A DNA stretch of 45,583 nt, from IMG/VR virus record IMGVR_UViG_3300028802_000025, positions 1 through 45,583 of that record; one strand, 5' to 3'. Below are positions 8,264 through 15,287 of the stretch, one piece after another (position 1 is the first letter of the stretch; each line of letters starts with the position of its first letter). Under the pieces are notes generated by a model, which did no database searches, was not told the DNA's origin, and saw only the letters and a list, made by a program, of their open reading frames with translations. The position numbers and the translations under genes were made by a program. This stretch comes from a virus.

Positions 8264-8981
8264 CCTGCTGGTCATCGTCCCGTCGCGGGGCCGCCCGGAC
8301 TCCCTGGAACGGGTCGCTGATGCCTGGGACGCCACCGGGGCATTCGCTGAGTCAGCGGGTCTCATCTTCGCCGTCGACGTCGACGACCCGCGCATGCCGG
8401 GCTACCGCGCCGCCCTGGATCGCCTGGCGGCGGCCAGTCCCGGCCCTAGGACCATCAACCTGATGAACTGCGGCCCGTGGCAGCCGATGGTGGCCAAACT
8501 CAACCACGCCGCCACCATGTTCGCCGGTCAGGGCCACTTCGCACTCGGTTTCGCAGGCGACGACCACCTACCCCGCACGACCGGCTGGGCCGCCCGCTAC
8601 CTCGAGACCCTGCGCGAGATGGGAACCGGGATCGCCTACGGCAACGACCTGCTGCAGGGCGAGCGGCTGTGCACGTCGTGGGCAATGACGTCGGACATCG
8701 TGCGGGCGCTCGGCCGGATGGTCCCGGCGCCGGTGGACCACATGTACTGCGACAACTCGGTGATGGACCTGGGCCGGGATGCCGGCTGCCTGCGTTACCT
8801 GCCGGACGTGGTCATCGAGCATTGCCACCCGCTCGCCGGTAAGGCGGAGTGGGACACCGGGTACGCGCGGGTCAACCGGGCCGAGCAGTTCCAGCGTGAC
8901 GAGGCGGCCTACCGGCAGTGGTGCGGTTCCGGCCGTGATGCGGACGTGGCAACGATCAAGTCACTCGCTACAGAAAGCTGA
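8253..8981 (+). CDS. Glycosyltransferase, GT-A fold
   Basis: The 242-aa protein begins LLVIVPSRGRPDSLERV, the typical first strand and loop of GT2-like glycosyltransferases, and has HFALGFAGDDHLP near 100-113, where DDH is the metal/nucleotide-sugar site. VDHMYCDNSVMDLGRDAG near 155-172 fits the acceptor/catalytic half. No membrane segment is visible, so it is probably cytosolic. Start ATG 8253. It follows the fusion enzyme in the same transcript, so the two likely act in sequence on the same glycan. The acceptor is unknown; the Ser/Thr-rich proteins encoded at 10138-12816 are candidates. Confidence 0.82.
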   Translation: MGSDLLVIVPSRGRPDSLERVADAWDATGAFAESAGLIFAVDVDDPRMPGYRAALDRLAAASPGPRTINLMNCGPWQPMVAKLNHAATMFAGQGHFALGFAGDDHLPRTTGWAARYLETLREMGTGIAYGNDLLQGERLCTSWAMTSDIVRALGRMVPAPVDHMYCDNSVMDLGRDAGCLRYLPDVVIEHCHPLAGKAEWDTGYARVNRAEQFQRDEAAYRQWCGSGRDADVATIKSLATES

Positions 8982-9195
8982 GCGGGTCGGCCTTCCAATC
9001 GTCGGCATGCGAACAGCCGGGATGATGCAGGACTGGCGGTAGCCCGTCCGACCGGAAGTTACCGCAGTCGGGACACTGCCCTGCCGCGAAGCCGGACTCC
9101 GCACGCGCCACCTGAAGCTGCGTGTAGATCTGGTCGGCCGTTGGATGGTTCTTCGCCTGGTGGATCAGTTCCCGCAGTTCTTCCGCCGTCGTCAT
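8968..9195 (-). CDS. Small zinc-site protein on the opposite strand (moron-like)
   Basis: A 75-aa protein read leftwards inside the rightward late operon. The N-terminal half is helical (TTAEELRELIHQAKNHPTA); the C-terminal half has CPDCGNF and HHPGCSH, a plausible zinc site. The ATG (9195) has no clear Shine-Dalgarno site, but TACCTT lies seven bases upstream, which could be the -10 of a leaderless transcript. Its 3' end overlaps the glycosyltransferase by 14 bp and its 5' end abuts the adaptor gene. An independently expressed cargo gene is the likely reading. Confidence 0.6.
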   Translation of the reverse strand: MTTAEELRELIHQAKNHPTADQIYTQLQVARAESGFAAGQCPDCGNFRSDGLPPVLHHPGCSHADDWKADPLSFL

Positions 9196-9231
9196 GCATT
9201 CCAAGGTAGCCGAGCGGATTGGGGGCGGGCT

Positions 9232-9765
9232 GTGACCCAGTACGCGACCGCCACTGAGCTGGCCGGCAGGCTGCAGAAGGACCTCGACACGTACAGCGCC
9301 AACCAGGTCCTCACCCTCACCTCCAGCCTGTTCTCCCGGACAGCGGACACGTGGTGGGAAGCAACGACCGTCACCTACACGGTCCTCGGGACGTTCTGCC
9401 CGTCGATCGCCCTGCCGTTCCGGCCGATCAGCGCGGTCACGGCGGTGCGGATCAACGGGGTGGCCGTCACCGGCTGGACGCTGATCAAGCGGACGCTGTG
9501 GCGTACCGGCGGGTTCGGGGTCTCGTGCGTGATCCCGCCGGACGAGGTCGACATCGACCTGACCCACGGCTACGCGGCCCCGACCGACGACGTCAAAGGC
9601 GCGGTCCTGGAGACGGCGGCTCAGGCATATGAGGTCCCGCCCAGTGCCGTGATCAGTGAGTCCATTGATGACTACGCGGTCAAATACGCCACTGCCGGCG
9701 GCCTGCAGCTCACCGCGTCGGCGCGGGATCTCGCGTACATGTACCGCGGCACTCTCGTCGCCTGA
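9232..9765 (+). CDS. Head-tail adaptor (HK97 gp6-like connector)
   Basis: A 177-aa protein starting at GTG 9232 (YATATELAGRLQKDLDTYSANQVLTL); the longer reading from 9145 would overlap the opposite-strand gene. Layout fits the first head-tail connector: an N-terminal helical segment, a central beta-rich part (CPSIALPFRPISAVTAVRINGVAVTGW; DEVDIDLTHGY), then C-terminal helices (VKGAVLETAAQAYEVP). It would form the ring below the portal. The assignment uses this pattern plus position ahead of the stopper and gp10-like genes. Confidence 0.78.
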   Translation: MTQYATATELAGRLQKDLDTYSANQVLTLTSSLFSRTADTWWEATTVTYTVLGTFCPSIALPFRPISAVTAVRINGVAVTGWTLIKRTLWRTGGFGVSCVIPPDEVDIDLTHGYAAPTDDVKGAVLETAAQAYEVPPSAVISESIDDYAVKYATAGGLQLTASARDLAYMYRGTLVA

Positions 9766-9792
9766 CCCCTTCTCACTGCCCCGGGAGGGCGC

Positions 9793-10119
9793 ATGTCCGT
9801 CGGACGAGGCATCACCAAGAACGGCATCGACCTGCGGATGGCGTCGGTCGTCGAGCAGGTCTGGGGAGCGCTCGACCTGGCCAACCGGGCGTCGCTGTGG
9901 CTGGCGAACACGAACATCATCCCGAACGATGCGTTCCTCGTCAGCCTCGGCTACCAGACCACTCCGACAAACGAGGTCACGCTGCTCCGGGCCGCAATCA
10001 ACGACCTCGGTTCGGCTAACGGCCTTTGGGGTGTCGCGCACAACCAGAAGACCGTGCTGGCGACCAACAACTTCTTCTTCAACGGCCAGCAGATCACTGG
10101 CGAAAATTACGCGGGCTAG
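9793..10119 (+). CDS. Hypothetical structural protein
   Basis: A 108-aa protein with GGGAGGG at 9783-9789 before its ATG. It begins SVGRGITKNGIDLRMASVVEQVWGALDLANRA and is predicted to be mainly helical, with an Asn/Gly-rich C-terminus (TNNFFFNGQQITGENYAG). It lies among presumed virion genes. I do not recognise the family. A minor head or neck component is likely from position. Confidence 0.65.
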   Translation: MSVGRGITKNGIDLRMASVVEQVWGALDLANRASLWLANTNIIPNDAFLVSLGYQTTPTNEVTLLRAAINDLGSANGLWGVAHNQKTVLATNNFFFNGQQITGENYAG

Positions 10120-10137
10120 ACCGGCGAGGGGTAGGCC

Positions 10138-10821
10138 GTGGCTCCGACGCTGGTCACCACTCCGTACTACGTCCAGATCTCCCCGCAGGGCACCTCGGCG
10201 CTGACGACAACGAGTTTTACGCCCAGCAACGGCGAAGTCCTCGTGATCAAGCTGGGCACCTGGGACACCAACTCGCCGCTGGGCGCGCCGACCGGTGGAA
10301 GCCAGACCTACACGGCGCGCGTCACGAACGCGCCTGGCGGATTCAACCAGTGGTGCGCCATCTACACCTGCGTCATCAGCGGCTCGCCCGGGTCGATGAC
10401 GGTCAGTTCAACGCCGTCGATCAGCCTGCGCGGCAGCATGGTTGTCGAGCGCTGGTCCGGCGCCCAACTGGCCGCAACGCCGGTGACGGCGACCTCGGCC
10501 TCCACCGGTGCGGCGTCCGGCTCGATCACCCCGTCGTCGGGGTCGAGCATCATCTCCTGGACCGCTGGGGACGTTAACTCGGTCGACCCGGCCACGCGCA
10601 CGTATCTGGCCTCGGCCACCCAGGACGGCCTACGGGACGACCATGTGGGCTCGAACGGCGTCGACTACCACGCCTACCAGTCGTCTACCGGCACAGGCAG
10701 CCAGAGCTACGGGCTGTCCGCCCCGACCGGTATGGCCTATGTGACCGCTGCCATCGAGGTCCAGGACTCCGGCGGCGCACCCGCCATCCCACCGATCTTG
10801 ATCATGGCTCCACGACGTTAG
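10138..10821 (+). CDS. Ser/Thr-rich beta-type virion protein
   Basis: A 227-aa protein starting at GTG 10138. It is rich in Ser, Thr and Gly and alternates hydrophobic and polar residues, with repeated short strands (GEVLVIKLGTW; SMTVSSTPSISLRGSMVVERWSG; AYVTAAIEVQD), suggesting an Ig-like or jelly-roll surface domain. The last residues (PPILIMAPRR) form a hydrophobic tail. Its position between the adaptor and stopper genes, in a run of similar proteins, suggests a capsid decoration or head-fibre component. It could be a substrate of the upstream glycosyltransferases. Confidence 0.65.
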   Translation: MAPTLVTTPYYVQISPQGTSALTTTSFTPSNGEVLVIKLGTWDTNSPLGAPTGGSQTYTARVTNAPGGFNQWCAIYTCVISGSPGSMTVSSTPSISLRGSMVVERWSGAQLAATPVTATSASTGAASGSITPSSGSSIISWTAGDVNSVDPATRTYLASATQDGLRDDHVGSNGVDYHAYQSSTGTGSQSYGLSAPTGMAYVTAAIEVQDSGGAPAIPPILIMAPRR

Positions 10822-10834
10822 GGAGATTGATCCG

Positions 10835-11281
10835 ATGGCGCGTTTCTCCTCGTCGTGGCGCACGGGCGGCGCCGGGTCGACGACCCTGCCGATCGGCGGC
10901 CTGATGTCGGTGTCCGGCTGCCGCCCCCGGCTGGTCGAGGTCGGCGTCTTCAACACGACCACTACGGCGTGTGCGGTTGCGCTGCGCCGGGTGACCGCGG
11001 CGGGAACGTCCGGTTCCACGCAGTCGGTGCTGTACGAGTCCGACTCGGCGCAGACGGCCCTGGCCACCCCGAAGGACACGTGGACGGTCACGCCGACGTT
11101 CGTGTCCGGCAACATCCGGGTGGCGTCGCTGGGCGCGGCGATCGGCTCCGGAATCATTTGGACGTTCGGCGGACCCGCGGGCGGCCTGGTCATCCCGAAC
11201 ACGACCGGCGACGGGATCGTCGTCTCCGTGCTCACCGGCACCGGCCAGATCTGCGACCTCTCGCTGACCTGGGACGAGTGA
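10835..11281 (+). CDS. Hypothetical beta-rich virion protein
   Basis: A 148-aa protein with GGGAG at 10821-10825 before ATG 10835. It is Thr/Gly/Ser-rich with probable strands (RPRLVEVGVFNTTTTACAVALRRVTAA; DGIVVSVLTGTGQICDLSLTWDE). This pattern resembles small phage proteins forming beta-sandwich trimers on heads or tails. No enzymatic motif is present. It is grouped with the neighbouring genes as a probable surface component. Confidence 0.62.
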   Translation: MARFSSSWRTGGAGSTTLPIGGLMSVSGCRPRLVEVGVFNTTTTACAVALRRVTAAGTSGSTQSVLYESDSAQTALATPKDTWTVTPTFVSGNIRVASLGAAIGSGIIWTFGGPAGGLVIPNTTGDGIVVSVLTGTGQICDLSLTWDE

Positions 11282-11306
11282 CCGAACCGGGCGAGAGGGC
11301 TAGCCG

Positions 11307-12215
11307 ATGAGCCAGTTCGTCCGTTACCCGCTTCCGCAGGCCGGAGCCACGAGCGTCCGGCATCCGGTCATCATCCAGCCGCTCGCCACGACGTCCACCA
11401 GCAACGGCACCGCCACGGTCACCGGCGCCGGTACAGTCACCGCGCTGGCGACTCAGGCCGCCGGCCAGACCGTCACCGGCACTGGCGCCACGTCCGCCGC
11501 CATCACGATCATCGCCACGGCGACCGTCGCCGGCGCAGGGTCCGTAACCGCCCTGGCGACCCTGCCCGGCTCCGCAACGGCAATCGGCACCGGAACGACG
11601 GCTGCCCTCGTCACCGAGGTGGCCAGCGCAACCGTCACGGGCGCGGGCTCGGTCTCGGCGAACTCCGGCGGCACCACGTCGGGCACAGCCACCGTTACCG
11701 GGGCCGGCTCCACCGCGGCGCTCGCTACGGCCGCCGCCCCAGCCTCCGCCACCGGCGCAGGGTCGGTTTCGGCCCTGGCAACGGTCGCGGCAGGCAAGAC
11801 GGTCTCCGGATCGGGTTCGGTCACTGCCGTCGCTGTCCAGATCGCCACCGCCACGATCGCGGGCGTCGGCTCGGTCACCGCGAACTCAGGCGCGGCAAGC
11901 TCCGGCACTGCGACGGTCACGGGCGCTGGATCGGTCAGCGCGTCCGGCTCGATCGTCGGCTCGGCCACCGTCACGGGAGCCGGAGCGGTCACCGCACTGG
12001 CTCGGCTTCAGGCCACCGCGGGCCGGACCGGCGCGGGCTCCGTCTCGGCTTCCGGCGGCCTGGTCATCACCGGCACCGCGACCGTCGCTGGGCAAGGCTT
12101 CGTCACCGCGAGCTCCAACTCGCGGATCACCCCGCGCCCGTTCTCGGGCACCACGTCCCGCCCGAACTCCGGCATCACGCCACGACCGTTCGCGGGCACC
12201 ACCGCTCGCCCCTGA
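11307..12215 (+). CDS. Thr/Ala/Gly-rich repeat protein, likely surface fibre or decoration
   Basis: A 302-aa protein built almost entirely of about 13 imperfect repeats of 16-20 residues with consensus TATVTGAGSVTALAT. After a short leader (residues 1-35) the repeats run to about residue 265. The C-terminus has a second repeat of the type ITPRPFSGTT-RPNSGITPRPFAGTTARP. The alternating pattern predicts a beta-solenoid or beta-helix. Very high Thr/Ser content makes it a candidate acceptor for O-glycosylation by the upstream enzymes (inference). Repeats like these expand and contract by recombination. Confidence 0.72.
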   Translation: MSQFVRYPLPQAGATSVRHPVIIQPLATTSTSNGTATVTGAGTVTALATQAAGQTVTGTGATSAAITIIATATVAGAGSVTALATLPGSATAIGTGTTAALVTEVASATVTGAGSVSANSGGTTSGTATVTGAGSTAALATAAAPASATGAGSVSALATVAAGKTVSGSGSVTAVAVQIATATIAGVGSVTANSGAASSGTATVTGAGSVSASGSIVGSATVTGAGAVTALARLQATAGRTGAGSVSASGGLVITGTATVAGQGFVTASSNSRITPRPFSGTTSRPNSGITPRPFAGTTARP

Positions 12216-12223
12216 GGAGCGCC

Positions 12224-12388
12224 ATGACCGACCAGAGCGAATCGCCGGAGTTCGACGAAGGGCAGGGCTGGCGGGTGCTCGACGCCGACGGGAACGTCGT
12301 GCAGTCCGGTGGCATCTCGATCGCCCTGGCTGACGGCCAACTTGCCCAGCTCATCGAGCAGTTCAGCACCGAAGGAGAGCAGGAGTAA
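12224..12388 (+). CDS. Small acidic protein
   Basis: A 54-aa protein. The ATG at 12224 follows GAGGAGCG (12214-12221) and the TAA shares its last base with the next ATG (12388). It is acidic with two parts: GWRVLDADGNVVQSGG, a short beta hairpin, and a helix LADGQLAQLIEQFSTEG. Function is unknown. Coupled translation and good codon use support a real gene in the structural block. Confidence 0.6.
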   Translation: MTDQSESPEFDEGQGWRVLDADGNVVQSGGISIALADGQLAQLIEQFSTEGEQE

Positions 12389-12816
12389 TGGCCGGTCTTC
12401 CCAACACGTTGATCTCGAACGTTCTCAACGCCACCACGCCGACCGGCACCTCGGGTGCGCCCGGCTCGTTCACCGCGTTCGCGGGCTCGGCGATGAAGGT
12501 CCGGCTCAACTCGACCAGCTCGACCGCCTCGGCGAACGGCACCCAGCTCACAGGCACCGGCTACACCGCCGGCGGCACCGCCGTCCCGGCCGCGTCGACC
12601 GCGTCCAGCTCGGGCAGCAACGTGACCCTCCCGGCGTCGTCGGCACTGTCGTGGACGAATGGCTCGGGCGGCTCGTGGTCGATCCAGTCGTTCGACCTGA
12701 CCGACTCGGCCGCGGCCCGGTCCTGGTTCGGCGACTTCAACGGCGCGCCGATCAGCGTGGCGAACGGCAACACCTTCCAGATCGCGGTCGGTGGGATCAG
12801 CATCGGGCTCGCATGA
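12388..12816 (+). CDS. Ser/Thr/Ala-rich virion protein
   Basis: A 142-aa protein coupled to both neighbours (start overlaps the preceding TAA, end overlaps the stopper ATG). The N-terminal 100 residues are Ser/Thr/Gly/Ala-rich; the C-terminal part (SWFGDFNGAPISVANGNTFQIAVGGISIGLA) is a compact beta segment that resembles a conserved module in actinophage proteins encoded before the stopper. Probable head decoration or head-tail accessory protein; not an enzyme by visible motifs. Confidence 0.65.
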   Translation: MAGLPNTLISNVLNATTPTGTSGAPGSFTAFAGSAMKVRLNSTSSTASANGTQLTGTGYTAGGTAVPAASTASSSGSNVTLPASSALSWTNGSGGSWSIQSFDLTDSAAARSWFGDFNGAPISVANGNTFQIAVGGISIGLA

Positions 12817-13205
12817 GCCGCGACTCCGTCCTCGCCCGAGGTCAGGCTGCCGCCGTGGCGAGCATGGTCGACACGTGCACGATCCGCAGGGTCACCGGCA
12901 CGTCGACGAATCAGGACACCGGCGTCATCACCCCGGCCTACACCACGGTGTATGCCGGAAAGTGCCGGACCCAGCAGCGCGCGTCGATCGCCAGGCAGCA
13001 CGACGCGGGCGAGGACCAGGAACTGCTGCTCATGCTTGAGGTGCAGATCCCAATGGCCGTGACCGGCGTCCTGGTCGGCGACGAGGTGCTCATCTCCGCG
13101 TCGCGGGATGCCGACCTGATCGGCCGCTCCTTCCTGGTCCGCGAGCTGGCGCACAAGACCGACGCCAGCGCCCGGCGGATCGGCGTGACGGAGCGGACGA
13201 CCTGA
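12813..13205 (+). CDS. Head-tail stopper-type connector
   Basis: A 130-aa protein starting at ATG 12813. The sequence opens SVLARGQAAAVASMVDTCTIRRVTG, then a predominantly beta domain (CRTQQRASIARQ; LMLEVQIPMAVTGVLVGDEVLI; FLVRELAHKTD). Size, beta character and position immediately before the gp10-like gene match actinophage head-tail stoppers, which close the portal after packaging and dock the tail. Its stop overlaps the next ATG (TGATG). Confidence 0.78.
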   Translation: MSRDSVLARGQAAAVASMVDTCTIRRVTGTSTNQDTGVITPAYTTVYAGKCRTQQRASIARQHDAGEDQELLLMLEVQIPMAVTGVLVGDEVLISASRDADLIGRSFLVRELAHKTDASARRIGVTERTT

Positions 13206-13597
13206 TGGGCATCGACGTCGATTCCAGAGAGGTCGAGGAGTTCCGCGTGATCCTCGCCCACGCGGCCGACGCCGCGCCGGGCGAGGTCCGCAAGGTCGTC
13301 GGCAAGGGCGCCCTGAACGTGAAGAACGACGCCAAGAAACGCGTCTCCGGCCTGGCGCACGCCCCCGCCTATCCGCGGGCCATCAGCTACGACACGGGTA
13401 GCAATGCCACGTCAGCGTGGGCGGAGATCGGCCCGGACAAGGCGAAGCGGCAGGGCGCGCTGGGGAACCTGCTGGAGTACGGCAGCGTCCACAATGCGCC
13501 GCGCCCGCACGTCGGCCCGGCCGGCGACGCGGAGCTGCCCCGTTTCGAGAAGGCGCTGGGCGACCTCGCAGTGAAGCTGATCGAGGATCCGCGGTGA
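13205..13597 (+). CDS. HK97 gp10-like neck / tail-completion protein
   Basis: A 130-aa protein with the family's hallmark segment near residues 95-115: LEYGSVHNAPRPHVGPAGDAE, preceded by RPISYDTG-type beta strands and an N-terminal helical region (EVRKVVGKGALNVKNDAKKRV). Proteins of this group sit at the head-tail interface. The order stopper - gp10-like - terminator is the usual one. Starts at ATG 13205, coupled to the preceding stop; its own TGA overlaps the next GTG. Confidence 0.85.
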   Translation: MGIDVDSREVEEFRVILAHAADAAPGEVRKVVGKGALNVKNDAKKRVSGLAHAPAYPRAISYDTGSNATSAWAEIGPDKAKRQGALGNLLEYGSVHNAPRPHVGPAGDAELPRFEKALGDLAVKLIEDPR

Positions 13598-14022
13598 GCT
13601 GGCCGCTGCAGGACCATGCGAACGCGGTGCTGGCGCTGCTGGCCGCCGATGCGCAACTGGTGACGTACGACGGGAAGGTGCCGGATCCGCCGGCCGTGCC
13701 AGCGCAGCAGTACGTCCTGGTCTACATGTCCGGGTCGACGCCGGACGGGTCGGTCGCGCCGGACAAGGTGCGGCTAAGCAACGACTCCGACGTGCTGGAC
13801 CTGTCGGTCGTCTGTCACTGCGTCGGCGGGAACGCGGCCGCGGCCCGGGCGATATCCGGGCGAGTGCGGGCGTTGCTGCTGAACGTGCGCCCGACCATCG
13901 CGAACCGGGTGTGCCTGCCGATCCGCTGGCGTGAGGGCCAGCCTGCGCAGCGGGACGAGACGACGGGGCGACTGGTCATGGATCAGGTCGACGTGTACGG
14001 CCTCGTAACAGTTCCGGGCTGA
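13594..14022 (+). CDS. Tail terminator protein
   Basis: A 142-aa protein starting at GTG 13594 (GTGA overlap). A helix at the N-terminus (LQDHANAVLALLAADAQLV), a central strand QYVLVYMSGSTPDG, then VCHCVGGNAAAARAISGRVRALLLNV and the closing strand MDQVDVYGLVTVPG follow the alpha/beta layout of tail terminators, which cap the tail tube and join it to the head. Position before the major tail protein supports this. Confidence 0.78.
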   Translation: MSWPLQDHANAVLALLAADAQLVTYDGKVPDPPAVPAQQYVLVYMSGSTPDGSVAPDKVRLSNDSDVLDLSVVCHCVGGNAAAARAISGRVRALLLNVRPTIANRVCLPIRWREGQPAQRDETTGRLVMDQVDVYGLVTVPG

Positions 14023-14050
14023 TCATCATCCATCGAAAGGGGAGCGGCGC

Positions 14051-14404
14051 ATGGCCGTGCTCACCACCAACGTCTCGACGGGTGTCGGCATGACGCCGGT
14101 CGCTCCGGCCCAGATCACCGCCTGGTCGACCGGGGACACCATCAACCAGGCGGACATCGGCACCGACGGCGTCACCGCCGTCGTGAGCAACACCTCCGGC
14201 GGCTCCCTCGATTTCCGCGTCGAGGACCCCAACACGACCCCGGCCGGCAACCCGGCGGCGAACGGCTACACGACGGTGACTGTGCCGAACACGCAGAGCC
14301 GGGGCGTGTTCATCGGCCCGAACAACGTCAACAAGGCGAACAACAACGTCAAGGTCGGGGCGTCGACGACGAACGCCGCGTTCACGGTTCAGCTGTGGAA
14401 GTGA
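14051..14404 (+). CDS. Hypothetical tail-region protein
   Basis: A 117-aa protein with GGGGAGCGG just upstream of ATG 14051. It is beta-rich (DGVTAVVSNTSGGSLDFRVED; GYTTVTVPNTQSRGVFIGPNNV; AAFTVQLWK) and Asn/Thr-rich. It probably forms a small beta sandwich of the kind found as extra modules of tail-tube or decoration proteins. Its stop overlaps the following GTG. No catalytic motif. Confidence 0.65.
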   Translation: MAVLTTNVSTGVGMTPVAPAQITAWSTGDTINQADIGTDGVTAVVSNTSGGSLDFRVEDPNTTPAGNPAANGYTTVTVPNTQSRGVFIGPNNVNKANNNVKVGASTTNAAFTVQLWK

Positions 14405-14712
14405 CCGTGACGCGGATCTGGATCGCCGACCCGCACGGCGTGCACGCCCTGATCGACGCCGGCCAGCGTGACCTGTGGGTCCGCGCGCGAGGCTGGCGCG
14501 ACGCCACCGAGCCGGGCGTGACCGACCAGGTGCAAGTCGTCAACGGCGACATGTCCGGCCGCATGCCGTACGGCGCACTGGCTGCCTTCAGCGCCGACCT
14601 GGGCTGGGCTGCCGGGCCGCCGCCGGAACCGGTCGACCCGACTCGCGAGCAAGCGCCCGTGAACGCGCCGGTTGCGGCCGGCCCAACCGAGAAGGAGCAG
14701 GCGCGTGGCTGA
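14401..14712 (+). CDS. Hypothetical tail-region protein
   Basis: A 103-aa protein; GTG 14401 overlaps the preceding TGA (another in-frame GTG lies at 14395). Residues 1-75 are compact (TRIWIADPHGVHALIDAGQRDLWVRARGW); the C-terminal 30 residues are Pro/Ala/Glu-rich and probably disordered. It overlaps the major tail gene by 8 bp. Family not recognised. Possibly an accessory in tail assembly. Confidence 0.6.
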   Translation: MTVTRIWIADPHGVHALIDAGQRDLWVRARGWRDATEPGVTDQVQVVNGDMSGRMPYGALAAFSADLGWAAGPPPEPVDPTREQAPVNAPVAAGPTEKEQARG

Positions 14713-15184
14713 TATCACCGCCGATGGATTCACCCGGGTCGCGTGGATCACCACGATTGCGAACATCGCCGCCCCCACCGTCGCCGAACTGAACGCCGGG
14801 CTGCTGCTGCACGACGTGATGACCGTCGACGGTTTCACGGGCTTCAACCCGGACACCGCCGCCGTGTCGACGTCGAAGTTCTCCGGCCGCTTCGACACCA
14901 ACCGGCCCGGCCGCGTGTCCTACAGCGGCACCAAGCTCAGGCTGTTCAAGCAGACGGCGACCGACACGGCGTTCATCGCGCTGCCGTACGGCACCGACGG
15001 ATTCCTGGCGGTCCGCCGCGACCTGATCACGACAACGGCGTGGACGTCGACTCAGCCGCTCGAGATCTACCCGGGTACGACCGGGGAGCGGGTCCACGTG
15101 GATCCGGAGCCGAACTCCTACCACCGGTGGGAGTGTCCGCTGTTCTTCAACGCGCAGCCGAACCTCAACGCCGTCGTGGCCTGA
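14705..15184 (+). CDS. Major tail protein
   Basis: A 159-aa protein forming the tail tube. GTG 14705 is preceded by AAGGAG at 14692-14697. Typical features are the ADITADGFTRVAWITTIAN opening, a central beta sandwich (SGRFDTNRPGRVSYSGTKLRLF; YGTDGFLAVRR) and the closing YHRWECPLFFNAQPNLN. A strong terminator follows directly, as expected for the most abundant tail gene. The Ala/Asn tail end and the position before the chaperones agree. Confidence 0.88.
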   Translation: MADITADGFTRVAWITTIANIAAPTVAELNAGLLLHDVMTVDGFTGFNPDTAAVSTSKFSGRFDTNRPGRVSYSGTKLRLFKQTATDTAFIALPYGTDGFLAVRRDLITTTAWTSTQPLEIYPGTTGERVHVDPEPNSYHRWECPLFFNAQPNLNAVVA

Positions 15185-15197
15185 CCCCTTCTCTCAC

Positions 15198-15222
15198 GCC
15201 ACCCCGGCCGGGGTGGCTTTTT
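15198..15222 (+). terminator. Rho-independent terminator after the major tail gene
   Basis: A perfect 20-base palindrome (GCCACCCCGG and its complement, 15198-15217) is followed by TTTTT at 15218-15222. This is the clearest intrinsic terminator in the window. It would lower expression of the chaperone and tape-measure genes relative to the tail tube. Confidence 0.9.
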
Positions 15223-15287
15223 CGTGCCCGGATCCGGCCCGCCTGGCGGTGGCTGGGTCCGGGCGCTCAACCGCCAGGAGACCCGCT

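Noticed and set aside
11453-11992. Minus-strand Pro/Val/Ala-rich frame opposite the repeat protein
   Set aside because: Its apparent repeats are the complement of the plus-strand repeats.
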